Assembly (NCBI RefSeq): GCF_051014445.1
Contig: NW_027488366.1
Coordinates: forward strand, 27,794,001 to 27,858,000
Length of the DNA stretch: 64,000 nt
Origin: Colletes latitarsis
Lineage: Eukaryota; Arthropoda; Insecta; Hymenoptera; Colletidae
Direction of reading: 5' to 3'
The position numbers and the translations under genes are program-made. The notes under the pieces were generated by a model. That model searched no databases. It was given only the letters and a program-made list of their open reading frames with translations, and had not been told where the DNA came from. Shown here piece after piece: positions 8,839 to 21,995 of this stretch (position 1 is its first letter; each line of letters begins with the position of its first letter).

Positions 8839-10076
8839 CACATACTTGTTGAACTGATCCTGGGTTTTTTCTGGTTTGGATCACGTAGTAAAGTGGTACC
8901 ACACTAAAACAGTCAATTAAACCTGGTTTCGATCAATATTTTAGAGGATAACGAAAGTTATGTCTAGTTTAGGCCTGGGATTTGCCCTCATCAGGGTCAT
9001 ACTTTCGCAGTTTTAACATACACGTTGACCTGATCGAGGGTTTTTTCCGCTTTGGATCACGTAGTAAAGTGGTACCACACTGAAGCAGTCCATTAAACCC
9101 GGTTTGGATCAATATTTTAGAGGATAACGCATGTTAGGTTTGGGTTAGGTCTAGGATTTGCCCTCATCAGGCTCATACTTTCGCATATTTCTCATACTTC
9201 ATGGGTAGATCCTGGGCTTTTTCTGGATTGCATCACGTAGTAATGAAGTACAACACTGAAACAGTCAATTAAACCTGGTTTCCATCAACATTTTAGAGGA
9301 CAACGCATGTTATGTCTAGGTTAGGCCTGGGATTTGCTCTCATCAGACTCATGCTTTCGCATTTTTCACATACTTGTTGATCAGATCCTGGGTTTTTTCT
9401 GGTATGGATCACGCAGTAATGTGGTACCACCCTGAAACATTCAGTTAAACCTGGTCTTGATAAATATTTTTGAGGATAACGCATGTTAGGTCTGGGTTAG
9501 GTCTAGGATTTGCCCTCATCAGGCTTATACTTTCGCACATTTCTTATACTTCATGGATAGATCCTGGGCTATTTTCTGGTTTGGATCACATAGTAATGTG
9601 GTACCACACTGAAACAGTCGATTAAACCAGGTTTCGATCAATATTCTTGAGGATAACGCATGTTAGGTCTAGGTTAGGCCTGGGATTTGCCCTCATCAAG
9701 GTCATACATCCGCAGTTTTAACATACATGTTGACCTGATCGAGGGTTTTTCCTGCTTTGGATCACGTAGCAATGTGGTACCACACTGAAGCAGTCGATTA
9801 AACCTGGTTTCGATCAATATTTTAGAGGATAACGCATGTTAGGTCTAGGTTTGCCCTGGGATTTTCACTCATCAGACTCATACTTTCGCATATTTCTCAT
9901 ACTTCATGGCTAGATCCTGGGCTGTTTCTGGATTGTATCACGTAGTAATGTGGTACCACGCCGAAACAGTCAATTAAAACTGGTTTCGATCAATATTTTA
10001 GAGGATAACGCAAGTTAGGTCTGGGATAGGTCTGGGATTCGCCCTCATCAGGCTCATACTTTCGCGTTTTTCACAT
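8839..10076. repeat. 176-bp satellite, seven monomers between LTR copies 2 and 3
   Basis: 1,238 bp of monomers, nearly identical to the 5886-7299 spacer apart from the absence of one monomer near the left end. Together with the LTR it forms a ~2,777-bp unit (7300-10076). Confidence 0.95.
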
Positions 10077-11615
10077 TGTTTAAATATGTTAAAAAACTAT
10101 TTAAAATCGCGTTAGTCTGAAAACATTAAATTCTCGGCTGCGATTCCCGTATCCGTTTGTGTACGTGACACTGCGGAAGGTTAAGCGTTCGTCAGGTTCG
10201 TTGAACGTTCGGACGATTTAAAACCGCAGCCGTTTACGTGTTTTTGTACGCCGACCTCACGCGAAGATTCGCTTCGCACCGGTTTAAACGGTATCGTGAC
10301 GTCAGCGTCGAGAGAGAGAACCGTATAATATATTGAAAAGAGATCGACAGCTGAATTCGGCAGCGCCGCATCGCGACGACAAGGCGCGACCGAGTCTTCG
10401 TCTGTCGATCCGCGACAATATTCGTAATTATTCACGAGCCGACTGCCAACGGGAGCGGATCCCAGAAGATCTCGCTCCTCAAGTACGGACTCGCACATAA
10501 TATTCGGACTTGTATAAAAAAGAATTCTCTCCGTTGCTGCGGTTAGAGTTTCCCAGAACAATCTACCTGCGACAAAAGGGAGGTCGTAATACACGCAGCG
10601 CGTGGCGCGACCGCCTTCGCTAGGAAGGATTGTACGTTGCAGTCGTTGCCGCGACCGCGACGTAAGGGACTCAGGGTGCACCCACCCAGAATCCCTTTAA
10701 AGCTATACGGCTTTGGAGCCTCCCAAAGGTCATACCGTTGAATCGGTACCGCCTCGTGGAGTGCTCTTCGTGCAAAGGTCGCCAAAAAACCCTCTCCAAA
10801 AACCCGTCGGTGTACGAGTCGACCGTACACCCTACGGAGGAGTTCGGGTTCAAGGTCGCCTCACCTTCCGTCACGCCGCCTACCAAATACGGTCCCCGTG
10901 CAACACGGTCGCCGGGTAGGCTTTATAGTGCGGTTGGACCCGCGAGGGATTTTTTGCAAAGGACACTTTACTGTCACGGTCCCCGGTAGAAACGGTCGCC
11001 GTGCAGTAATTTTACAGTGTCGCAGGAAATCACCTCGCACGACGTTCCTACGTCACCCGCACGGAGAGCGTGCTCACGGGATCCACCCATTTGGAGCTTT
11101 ACGACCTCCATTTGGTGACCCGTCCGTGGCTAAGTCGCCCCCGACAGATACGAGTGAATTCTCTTCTGTTCAGGGCAAACGTATCGCTGATAGTTTCAAT
11201 AAATAATTATCAGCGTACAAGTACAAATTTACAGTCCACTGATTCACGTTGAACGACAGCCGATTCCCCCCTCCCAGCGCACAGCTAGCCGCTAGGAGAG
11301 CGAGGCGAACAGCTGACGAGCGTGTTTACGATACGTGTACGCACGTATTTAATCTGAACAAACCTTTGTTACAGCAACCAAGGTCCAACCCAACCGGGGC
11401 AACGCCGGTGAATCTCCACCCCCGGCAACATTATAAAATAATTCTCGCTTTTTGTAATTTATATTTTTTTTATTTTTTTCATTTTTTTTTGTTAAAATTA
11501 AATAAAAGGCTTGTCGCAAAGCGCCAAGCGAAAATTACAAAATAAAAAACTTATCAATCAGTCTCCAAAGTATTTCCCTCGTCCGGACCCCGGTTAGAAC
11601 CCTTAGTTTCTAACA
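10077..11615 (+). repeat. Solo BEL/Pao LTR (copy 3) with CACAT flanks
   Basis: A 1,539-bp LTR with CACAT at 10072-10076 and 11616-11620. Its sequence matches copy 2, and its right flank matches copy 2's right flank for ~830 bp (to about 12445) before diverging. It therefore arose by tandem duplication of LTR plus satellite, not by a separate insertion. Confidence 0.95.
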
Positions 11616-14600
11616 CACATACTTGTTGAACTGATCCTGGGTTTTTTCTGGTTTGGATCACGTAGTAAAGTGGTACCACACTAAAACAGTCAATTAAACC
11701 TGGTTTCGATCAATATTTTAGAGGATAACGAAAGTTATGTCTAGTTTAGGCCTGGGATTTGCCCTCATCAGGGTCATACTTTCGCAGTTTTAACATACAC
11801 GTTGACCTGATCGAGGGTTTTTTCCGCTTTGGATCACGTAGTAAAGTGGTACCACACTGAAGCAGTCCATTAAACCCGGTTTGGATCAATATTTTAGAGG
11901 ATAACGCATGTTAGGTTTGGGTTAGGTCTAGGATTTGCCCTCATCAGGCTCATACTTTCGCATATTTCTCATACTTCATGGGTAGATCCTGGGCTTTTTC
12001 TGGATTGCATCACGTAGTAATGAAGTACAACACTGAAACAGTCAATTAAACCTGGTTTCCATCAACATTTTAGAGGACAACGCATGTTATGTCTAGGTTA
12101 GGCCTGGGATTTGCTCTCATCAGACTCATGCTTTCGCATTTTTCACATACTTGTTGATCAGATCCTGGGTTTTTTCTGGTATGGATCACGCAGTAATGTG
12201 GTACCACCCTGAAACATTCAGTTAAACCTGGTCTTGATAAATATTTTTGAGGATAACGCATGTTAGGTCTGGGTTAGGTCTAGGATTTGCCCTCATCAGG
12301 CTTATACTTTCGCACATTTCTTATACTTCATGGATAGATCCTGGGCTATTTTCTGGTTTGGATCACATAGTAATGTGGTACCACACTGAAACAGTCGATT
12401 AAACCAGGTTTCGATCAATATTCTTGAGGATAACGCATGTTAGGTCTAGGTAAGGCCTGGGATTTTCACTCATCACACTCATTCTTTCGCATTCTTCACA
12501 TACCTGTTGAACGGATCCTGGGCTTTTTCTGGATTGCATCACGTGGTAATGAAGTACAACACTGAAACAGACAATTAAACCTGGTTTCGATCAATATTTT
12601 TGAGGATAACGCATGTTAGGTCTAGGTTAGGCCGAGGATTTTCACTCATCAGACTCATACTTTCGCATTCTTCACATACTTGTTGAACGGACCCTGGGTT
12701 TTTTCTGGTTTGGATCACGTAGTAATGTGGTACCACACTGAAACATTCAAGTAAACCAGGTCTTGATAAATATTTTAGATGATAACACATGTTAGGTCTG
12801 GGTTAGGTCTAGGATTTGCCCTCAACAGGCTCATACTTTCGCATATTTCTCATACTTCATGGCTAGATCCTGGGCTATTTCTGGATTGGATCACGTAGTA
12901 ATGTGGTACCACACTGAAACAGTCCACTAAACCTGGTTTGAATCAATATTTTAGAGGATAATGCATGTAAGGGCTAGGTTAGCCCTGAGATTTTCACTCA
13001 TCAGACTCATACTTTCGCATTCTTCAGATACTTGTTGAACGGATCCTGGGTTTTTTCTGGTATGGTTCACGTAGTAATGTGGTACCACACTGGAACAGTC
13101 GATTAAACCAGGTTTCGATCAATATTCTTGAGGATAACGCATGTTAGGTCTAGGTAAGGCCTGGGATTTTCACTCATCACACTCATTCTTTCGCATTCTT
13201 CACATACCTGTTGAACGGATCCTGGGCTTTTTCTGGATTGCATCACGTAGTAATGAAGTACAACACTGAAACAGACAATTAAACCTGGTTTCGATCAATA
13301 TTTTAGAGGATAACGCAAGTTAGGTACTAGGTTAGGCCTGGGATTTGCCCTCATCAGGGTCATACTTTCGCAGTTCTAACATACATGTTGACCTGATCGA
13401 GGGTTTTTTCTGCTTTGGATCACGTAGTAAAGTGGTACCACACTGAAACATTCAAATAAACCTGGTTTGGATCAATATTTTAGAGAATAATTCATGCTAC
13501 GTCTAGGTTAGGCCTGGGATTTGCCCTCATCAGGGTCATACTTTCGCAGTTCTAACATACATGTTGACCTGATCGAGGGTTTTTTCTGCTTTGGATCACG
13601 TAGTAAAGTGGTACCACACTAAAACAGTCCACTAAACCTGGTTTGGATCAATATTTTAGAGGATAATGCATGTTAGGGCTAGGTTAGCCCTGGGATTTTC
13701 ACTCATCAGACTCATTCTTTCGCATTCTTCACATACCTGTTGAACGGATCCTGGGTTTTTTCTGGTTTGGATCACGTAGTAACGTGGGACCACACTGAAG
13801 CAATCAATTAAACCTGGTCCTGATAAATATTTTAGAGGATAACGCATGTTAGGTCTGGGTTAGGTCTAGGATTTGCTCTCGTCAGGCTCATACTTTCGCA
13901 TATTTCTCATACTTGATGGCTAGATCCTGGGCTTTTTCTGGTTCGGATCACACAGTAATGTGGTACCACACTGAAACAGTCGATTAAACCTGGTCTTGGT
14001 AAATATTTTAGAGGATAACGCATGTTAGGTCTGGGTTAGGTCTAGGATTTGCTCTCGTCAGGCTCATACTTTCGCATATTTCTCATACTTGATGGCTAGA
14101 TTCTGGGCTTTTTCAGGATTGCATCACGTAGTAATGAAGTACAACACTGAAACGGTCAATTAAACCTGGTTTCCATCAATATCTTAGAGGACAACGCAAG
14201 TTAGGTCTGGGATAGGTCTGGGATTTGCCCCCATCAGACTCATACGTTCGCGTTTTTCACATACTTGTTGAACGGATCCTGGGTTTTTTCTGGTTTAGGT
14301 CACGTAGTAATGTGGTACCACACTGAAACAGTCGATTAAACCAGGTCTTGATGAATATTTTAGAGGACAACGCATGTTAGGTCTGGGTTAGGTCTAGGAT
14401 ATGCCCTCATCAGGCTCATACTTTCGCATATTTCTCATACTTCATGGCTAGAACCTGGGCTTTTTCTGGACTGTATCACGTAGTAATGTGGTACCACGCT
14501 GAAACAGTCAATTAAACCTGGTTTCGATCAATATTTTTGAGGATAACGCATGTTAGGTCTAGGTTAGGCCTGGGATTTTCACGCATCAGACTCATACTTT

Positions 14601-17600
14601 CGCATTCTTCACATACTTGTTGAACGGATTCTGGGTTTTTTCTGGTTTCGATCACGTAGTAATGTGGGACCACACTGAAACAGTCGATTAAACCTGGTCT
14701 TGATAAATATTTTAGAGGACAACGCATGTTAGGTCTGGGTTAGGTCTAGAATTTGCCCTCATCAGGCTCATACTTTCGCATATTTCTCATACTTCATGGC
14801 TAGATCCTGGGCTTTTTCTGGATTGTATCACGTAGTAATGTGGTACCGCGCTGAAACAGTAGATTAAACCAGGTTTCGATCAATATTTTTGAGGATAACG
14901 CATGTTAGGTCTAGGTTAGGCCTGGGATTTTCACGCATCAGACTCATACTTTCGCATTCTTCACATACTTGTTGAACGGATCCTGGGTTTTTTCTGGTTT
15001 CGATCACGTAGTAATGTGGGACCACACTGAAACAGTCGATTAAACCTGGTTTCGATCAATATTTTAGAGGATAACGCAAGTTTGGTCTGGGATAGGTCTG
15101 GGATTTGCCCTCATCAGGCTCATACTTTCGCGTTTTTCACATACTTGTTGAACAGATCCTGGGTTTTTTCTGGTTTGAGTCACGTAGTAATGTGGTACCA
15201 CACTGAAACAGTCGATTAAACCAGGTTTCGATCAATATTTTTGAGGATAACACATGTTAGGTCCAGGTTAGGCCTGGGATTTTCATTCATCAGACTCATA
15301 CTTTCGCATTCTTCACATTCTTGTTGAACGGATCCTGGGTTTTTTCTGGTTTGGATCACGTAGTAATGTTGGACCACACTGAAACAGTCGATTAAACCTG
15401 GTCTTGATAAATATTTTAGAGGACAACGCATGTTAGGTCTGGGTTAGGTCTGGGATTTGACCTCATCAGGGTCATACTTTCGCATATTTCTCATACTTCA
15501 TGGCTAGATCCTGGGCTTTTTCTGGATTGTATCACGTAGTAATGTGGTACCACGCTGAAACAGTCAATTAAACCTGATTTCGATCAATATTTTAGAGGAT
15601 AACGCAAGTTACGTACTAGGTTAGGCCTGGGATTTGCCCTCATCAGGGTCATACTTTCGCAGTTTTAACATTCATGTTGACCTGATCGAGGGTTTTTTCT
15701 GCTTTGGATCACGTAATAAAGTGGTGCCGCAACTAAAACAGTCAATTAAACCTGGTTTCGATCATTATTTTAGAGGATAACGCAAGTTAGGTCTGGGATA
15801 GGTCTGGGATTAGCCCTCATCAGACTCATACTTTCGCACACTTCACATACTCGTTGACAAGATCCTGGGTTTTTTTCTGGTTTGGATCACGTAGTAATGT
15901 GGTACCACACTGAAACAGTCGATTAAACCTGGTTTCGATTAATATTTTTGAGGATAACGCATGTTAGGTCTCGGATAGGTCTGGGATTTGCCCTCATCAG
16001 GCTCATGCTTTCGCAGTTTTAACATGCATGTTGACCTGATCGAGGGTTTTTTCTGCTTTGGATCACGTAGTAAAGTGGTACCACACTAAAACAGTCAATT
16101 AAACCTGGTTTCGATCAATATTTTAGAGGATAACGAAAGTTATGTCTAGTTTAGGCCTGGGATTTGCCCTCATCAGACTCATACTTTCGCATACTTCACA
16201 TACTTGTTGAACAGATCCTGGGTTTTTTTCTGGTTTGGATCACGTAGTAATGTGGTACCACACTGAAACAGTCGATTAAACCTGGTTTCGATCAATATTT
16301 TTGAGGATAACGCATGTTAGGTCTAGGTTAGGCCGAGGATTTTCACTCATCAGACTCATACTTTCGCATTCTTCACATACTTGTTGAACGGATCCTGGGT
16401 TTTTACTGGTTTGGATCACGTAGTAATGTGGTACCACACTGAAACAGTCAATTAAACCAGGTTTCGATCAATATTTTAGAGAATAATTCATGTTAGGTCT
16501 AGGTCAGGTCTGGGATTTGCTCTCATCAGGCTCATTCTTTCGCATATTTCTCATACTTGATGTCTAGATCCTGGGCTTTTTCTGGATTGCATCACGTAGT
16601 AATGAAGTACAACACTGAAACAGTCAATTAAACCTGGTTTCCATCAATATTTTACAGGACAACGCATGTTAGGTCTAGGTTAGGCCTGGGATTTGCCCTC
16701 ATCAGGGTCATACTTTCGCAGTTTTAACATACATGTTGACCTGATCGAGGGTTTTTTCCGCTTTGGATCACGTAGTAAAGTGGTACCACACTGAAGCAGT
16801 CCATTAAACCCGGTTTGGATCAATATTGTAGAGGATAACGCATGTTAGGTTTGGGTTAGGTGTAGGATTTGCCCTCATCAGGCTCATACTTTCGCATATT
16901 TCTCATACTTCATGGCTAGATCCTGGGCTTTTTCTGGATTGCATCACGTAGTAATGAAGTACAACACTGAAACAGTCAATTAAACCTGGTTTCCATCAAT
17001 ATTTTAGAGGACATCGCATGTTTGGTCTAGGTTAGGCCTGGGATTTGCCCTCATCAGGGTCATACTTTCGCAGTTTTAACATTCATGTTGACCTGATCGA
17101 GAGTTTTTTCCGCTTTGGATCACGTAGTAAAGTGGTACCACACTGAAGCAGTCCATTAAACCCGGTTTGGATCAATATTTTAGAGGATGACGCATGTTAG
17201 GTTTGGGTTAGGTCTAGGATTTGCCCTCATCAGGCTCATACTTTCGCATATTTCTCATACTTCATGGCTAGATCCTGGGCTTTTTCTGGATTGTATCACG
17301 TAGTAATGTGGTACCACGCTGAAACAGTCAATTAAACCTGGTTTCGATCAATATTTTAGAGGATAACGCAAGTTATGTCTGGGATAGGTCTGGGATTCGC
17401 CCTCATCAGGCTCATACTTTCGCGTTTTTCACATACTTGTTGAACAGATCCTGGGTTTTTTCTGGTTTGAGTCACGTAGTAATGTGGTACCACACTGAAA
17501 CAGTCGATTAAACCAGGTTTCGATCAATATTTTTGAGGATAACACATGTTAGGTCCAGGTTAGGCCTGGGATTTTCATTCATCAGACTCATACTTTCGCA

Positions 17601-20333
17601 TTCTTCACATACTTGTTGAACGGATCCTGGGCTTTTTCTGGATTGCATCACGTAGTAATGAAGTACAACACTGAAACAGTCAATTAAACCTGGTTTCCAT
17701 CAATATCTTACAGGACAACGCAAGTTAGGTCTGGGATAGGTCTGGGATTTGCCCTCATCAGACTCATACTTTCGCATTCTTCACATACTTGTTGAACGGA
17801 TCCTGGGTTTTTTCTGGTTTGGATCACGTAGTAATGTGGTACCACACTGAAACATTCAAATAAACCTGGTCTTGATAAATATTTTAGAGGATAACGCATG
17901 TTAGGTTTGGATTAGGTCTAGGATTTGCCCAGATCAGGCTCATGCTGTCGCATATTTCTCATACTTCATGGCTAGATCCTGGGCTGTTTCTGGATTGTAT
18001 CACGTAGTAATGTGGTACCACGCTGAAACAGTCAATTAAACCTGGTCTGGATAAATATTTTAGAGGATAACGCATCTTAGGTCTGTGTTAGGTCTAAGAT
18101 TTGCCCTCCTCAGGCTCACAGTTTCGCGTTTTTCGCATACTTGTTGAACAGATCCTGGGTTTTCTCTTGTTTGGATCACGAAGTAGTGAGGTACCACACT
18201 GAAACAGTCCATTAAACCTGGTTTCGCTCAATATCTTAGAAGATAACGCATGTTAGGTCTAGGTTAGGCCTGGGATTTGCCCTCATCAGGGTCATACTTT
18301 CGCAGTTTTAACATGCATGTTGACCTGATCGAGGGTTTTTTCTGCTTTGGATCACGTAGTAAAGAGGTACCACACTAAAACAGTCAATTAAACCTGGTTT
18401 CGATCAATATTTTAGAGTATAACGCAAGTTAGGCCTGGGATAGGTCTAGGATTTGCCTTCATCAGGCTCATTCTTTCGCATATTTCTCATACTTGATGGC
18501 TAGATCCTGGGCTTTTTCTGGATTGCATCACGTAGTATTGTGGTACCACACTGAAACAGTCGATTAAACCAGGTTTCGATCAATTTTTTTCAGTATAACG
18601 CATGTTAGGTCTAGGTTAGGCCTGGGATTTTCACTCATCAGACTCATACTTTCGCATTCTTCACATACTTGTTGAACGGATCTTGGGTTTTTTCTGGTGT
18701 GGATCACGTAGTAATGTGGTACCACACTGATACAATCAATTAAACCTGGTCTTGATAAATATTTTAGGGGATAACGCATGTTAGGTCTGGGTTAGGTCTA
18801 GGATTTGCCCTCATCAGGCTCATACTTTCGCATATTTCTCATACTTCATGGCTGGATCCTGGACTATTACTGGTTTGGATCACGTAGTAATGTGGTACCA
18901 CACTGAAACAGTCAATTAAACCTGGTTTCGATCAATATTTTAGAGAATAATTCATGTTAGGTCTGGGTTAGGTCTGGGATTTGCTCTCATCAGGCTCATT
19001 CTTTCGCATATTCCTCATACTTGATGGCTAGATCCTGGGCTTTTTCTGGATTGCATCACGTAGTAATGAAGTACAACACTGAAACAGTCAATTAAACCTG
19101 GTTTCGATAAATATTTTAGAGAACAATTCATGTTAGGTCTAGGTTAGGCCTGGGATTTGCCCTCATCAGGGTCATACTTTCGCAGTTCTAACATACATGT
19201 TGACCTGATCGAGGGTTTTTTCTGCTTTGGATCACGTAGTAAAGTGGTACCACACTGAAACAGTCCACTAAACCTGGTTTGGATCAATATTTTAGAGGAT
19301 AACGAAAGTTATGTCTAGGTTAGGCCTGGGATTTGCTCTCATCAGACTCATGCTTTCGCATTTTTAACATACTTGTGGAACAGATCCTGGGTTTTTTCTG
19401 GTATGGATCACGTAGTAATGTGGTACCACACTGAAACATTCAGTTAAACCTGGTCTTGATAAATATTTTTGAGGATAACGCATGTTAGGTCTGGGTTAGG
19501 TCTAGGATTTGCCCTCATCAGGCTCATACTTTCGCATATTTCTTATACTTCATGCATAGATCCTGGGCTATTTTCTGGTTTGGATCACATAGTATTGTGG
19601 TACCACACTGAAACAGTCGATTAAACCAGGTTTCGATCAATATTCTTGAGGATAACGCGTGTTAGGTCTAGGTAAGGCCTGGGATTTTCACTCATCAGAC
19701 TCATTCTTTCGCATTCTTCACATACCTGTTGAACGGATCCTGGGTTTTTTCTGGATGGATCACGTAGTAATGTGGGACCACACTGAAGCAATCAATTAAA
19801 CCTGGTCTTGATAAATATTTTAGAGGATAACGCATGTTAGGTCTGGGTTAGGTCCTGGATTTGCTCTCGTCAGGCTCATACTTTCGCATATTTCTCATAC
19901 TTGATGGCTAGATCCTGGGCTTTTTCTGGATTGCATCACGTGGTAATGAAGTACAACACTGAAACAGTCAATTAAACCTGGTTTCCATCAATATCTTAGA
20001 GGACAACGCAAGTTAGGTCTGCGAAAGGTCTGGGATTTGCCCTCATCAGACTCATACGTTCGCGTTTTTCACATACTTGTTGAACGGATCCTGGGTTATT
20101 TCTGGTTTGGATCACGTAGTAATGTGGTACCACACTGAAACATTCAAATAAACCAGGTCTTGATAAATATTTTAGATGATAACACATGTTAGGTCTGGGT
20201 TAGGTCTAGGATTTGCCCTCATCAGGCTCATACTTTCGCATATTTCTCATACTTCATGGGTAGATCCTGGGCTATTTCTGGATTGGATCACGTAGTAATG
20301 TGGTACCACACTGAAACAGTCCACTAAACCTGG
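11616..20333. repeat. 176-bp satellite array (about 49 monomers), mixed monomer types
   Basis: Uninterrupted monomers left of the Gypsy element. Several types alternate: one with CATACTTGTTGAAC and a long T-run, one with CATACTTCATGGCTAGATCC and GCATCACGTAGTAATGAAGTACAACAC, and one with AGTTTTAACATACATGTTGACCTGATCGAGGG. Minus-strand frames of 63-71 codons recur here but only track the monomer sequence. No gene or insertion is visible. Confidence 0.95.
20330..20333. repeat. Left target-site duplication of the Gypsy element (CTGG)
   Basis: The satellite reads AAACCTGG before the LTR and CTGGTTTGGATC after it. The empty monomer reads AAACCTGGTTTGGATC, so CTGG was duplicated. The right copy is at 28700-28703. 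A 4-bp duplication fits Ty3/Gypsy integrase. Confidence 0.9.
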
Positions 20334-20420
20334 TGTTACGAGCCAGGGCCGTGCAGCGCGCGTGTCCTGCGAGTGCGAGAAAGAATATGGAATATGGTAT
20401 CAATTTGTTAGTTAGGTACA

Positions 20421-20852
20421 CGGACGAACCCGATGCGAAATCGGGGAGCCGCTAGGATAGTTGATAACGAGGACGAACCTGATGCGAAATCAGGGAGCCT
20501 CTGGGATGGAGTCACGTACGGACGAACCTGGTGCGAAACCAGGGAGCCGTAGGAGGGTGAAACGTCGTGAACGAACCCGATGCGAAATCGGGGAGTCACT
20601 AGGATTGTTGATAACGACGCAGACGAACCCAATTCGAAATCGGGGAGCTGCTAGGAGGTTGGAAGAAACGCAGACGAACTCAATGCGAAATCGAGGAGCT
20701 GCTGGGAGGTTGGATAAATCACAGACGAACCTGATGCGAAATCAGGGAGCTGTAGGATGCGGACGAACCTGATGCGAAATCAGGGAGCCGCTAGGATGGT
20801 AATAGATTGCGTGGACGAACTCGATGCGTAATCGAGGAGCCACTAGGTTGTA
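20421..20852 (-). repeat. Nine tandem covarying stem-loops in the Gypsy LTR
   Basis: A ~35-60-bp unit repeats nine times: GGACGAAC, a 6-bp stem arm, a 5-nt loop (mostly GCGAA), the other arm, then GGAGCYGCTAGGA. Arms start at 20429, 20478, 20527, 20577, 20628, 20689, 20730, 20768 and 20820. The pairs co-change: CCCGAT/ATCGGG, CCTGAT/ATCAGG, CCTGGT/ACCAGG, CTCGAT/ATCGAG. Units 5 and 6 (CCCAAT/ATCGGG, CTCAAT/ATCGAG) give an A.C mismatch on the plus strand but a G.U wobble on the minus strand, the element's RNA sense. This points to selection on RNA structure. Confidence 0.85.
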
Positions 20853-21347
20853 AGAGGTTGTATTTGGATTTGGGGATGTGTTAATTGACCTCGTAACTGT
20901 GAATTATTAAATATAATATAACCCGTGCGGTAAGGTTATATTATTATGGGAACGTTTAACTAATAATAATCGCTTTATATAATTGTGGGTTAAAGAAGTT
21001 GGGTAACTCTGATTTGATAATAAAAGTAGATATATTCTTAAATCAACAAATAAAATACAATTGTTTCGTGTATCTTATGTCGCGATCAAAGAATGAGTAT
21101 ATTTACCTAAAATGACCTTGCACGGTGTTGACGCACTGGCGATGCGGGGGTATGTCAGTTGGAAATAAAGGCCGCAATAGAATTTATGCCGGTTCACGGA
21201 TTCTATATGGTTTGATACTAAAGGGTACGGTAGCCCGATCTCGCAAGATACAACTGACTATCAAATCGTATACGCGTGACAAGAGACGTGACGTTGACTC
21301 TAACGTGACGGTACGATTATGATCCCCCGAGTAATGAAATCACAGGG

Positions 21348-21355
21348 TTTATATA
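21348..21355 (-). promoter_or_regulatory. Probable TATA box, Gypsy 3' LTR
   Basis: TATATAAA on the minus strand, ~240 bp inside the U3 end. The equivalent promoter of the 5' LTR is at 28455-28462. The stem-loop array would then be transcribed ~470 nt downstream of the start, ahead of the PBS. Confidence 0.5.
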
Positions 21356-21592
21356 CCAAAAAATCTGTGTGGGGCGGATTCAAAAGTACGTTAGAAATCA
21401 CCGTGTGCACTATTCTCCGAATTGTATTAATTAACGGGCTGCTCTATTCCCCGAATTGTATTAATGAACGGGCTGCTGCATCGCGACGGAAGTGACCCCC
21501 ATTTCAAAGGTTAGATAAGTAGCAGGGCGATTTCATAATGCACGCAAGTGACAAGAAAAATTTGAGGAACGAAACGTTCGACATACGTAACA

Positions 21593-21606
21593 TCTCCCCC
21601 CCCAAG
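21593..21606 (-). promoter_or_regulatory. Polypurine tract of the Gypsy element
   Basis: On the minus strand TTGGGGGGGGGAGA abuts the TGTTACG start of the 3' LTR, the expected plus-strand primer site. From here to the integrase stop (21607-21973) the only candidate coding stretch is the small frame at 21786-21995. Confidence 0.85.
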
Positions 21607-21785
21607 ATGAAACATCGCGTTATGCGTGATGCTTTCATATTAGACGGAAAGCGCCCTGTTACTTATTTACAAAAGAAAATAATAAAAGTCGCGAAAAGTA
21701 GAATAATTGAAAGCTAAATGTGTCGGGGTGTGTAGTATCATGTTGTGGTGTGTACTCATCGATACTGGTGCGTTGTGTTCTGGGT

Positions 21786-21995
21786 TTAAACCTTGGGCAC
21801 GACGTAGCCCACCTCCAACCAGTGCTCGGCCACGTTCACAGGTGGCTGCCCCTGTAGTCGGTCCAGGTGGAGATCGGCAACGACTCCGTCTTCCGCGTTA
21901 CCGATCCGGGATATTCGGCCTCTTCGATTGCTCAATGCGAGGACTGCAATCCTCGTCCTTGCGTTGAGCGGGGTTATGTTTCTGGGTTGGACCGT
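21786..21995 (-). other. Open, GC-rich 3'-terminal frame after integrase, function unknown
   Basis: A 70-codon stretch without stops, opening after TAG at 21996-21998 and ending with TAA at 21786-21788. It overlaps the last codons of the integrase frame by ~20 nt in the -1 phase. It has no start codon of its own, so it could only be read by a further -1 shift. Its codons are clearly richer in G+C than the AT-rich pol. It does not show a recognisable chromodomain or GPY/F motif. It may be the real integrase C-terminus displaced by an indel, captured sequence, or chance. Confidence 0.3.

Larger units (their letters stand above)
20334..21592 (-). repeat. Gypsy 3' LTR
   Basis: 1,259 bp, equal in length to the 27441-28699 LTR. 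Differences seen include T/G in GTGTCC versus GTGGCC, AATTCG versus AATGCG, CCCGTGCGG versus CCCGAGCGG, GTCAGTTGG versus GTCAGTCGG, and AATGAACGG versus AATTAACGG. On the minus strand U3 lies at the high-coordinate end with a TATATAAA box. The part that would be the transcribed leader carries nine stem-loops (20421-20852). Confidence 0.96.

Noticed and set aside
10077..11615. LTR copy 3 as an independent transposition event
   Set aside because: Both flanks match those of copy 2 over hundreds of bases, so it is a tandem duplication.
20461..20772. 103-codon plus-strand frame in the Gypsy LTR with repeated RTNLMRNQGA-like peptides
   Set aside because: The peptide repeat is produced by the stem-loop units; it is antisense to the element and is cut short in the other LTR (the matching frame ends near 27795).
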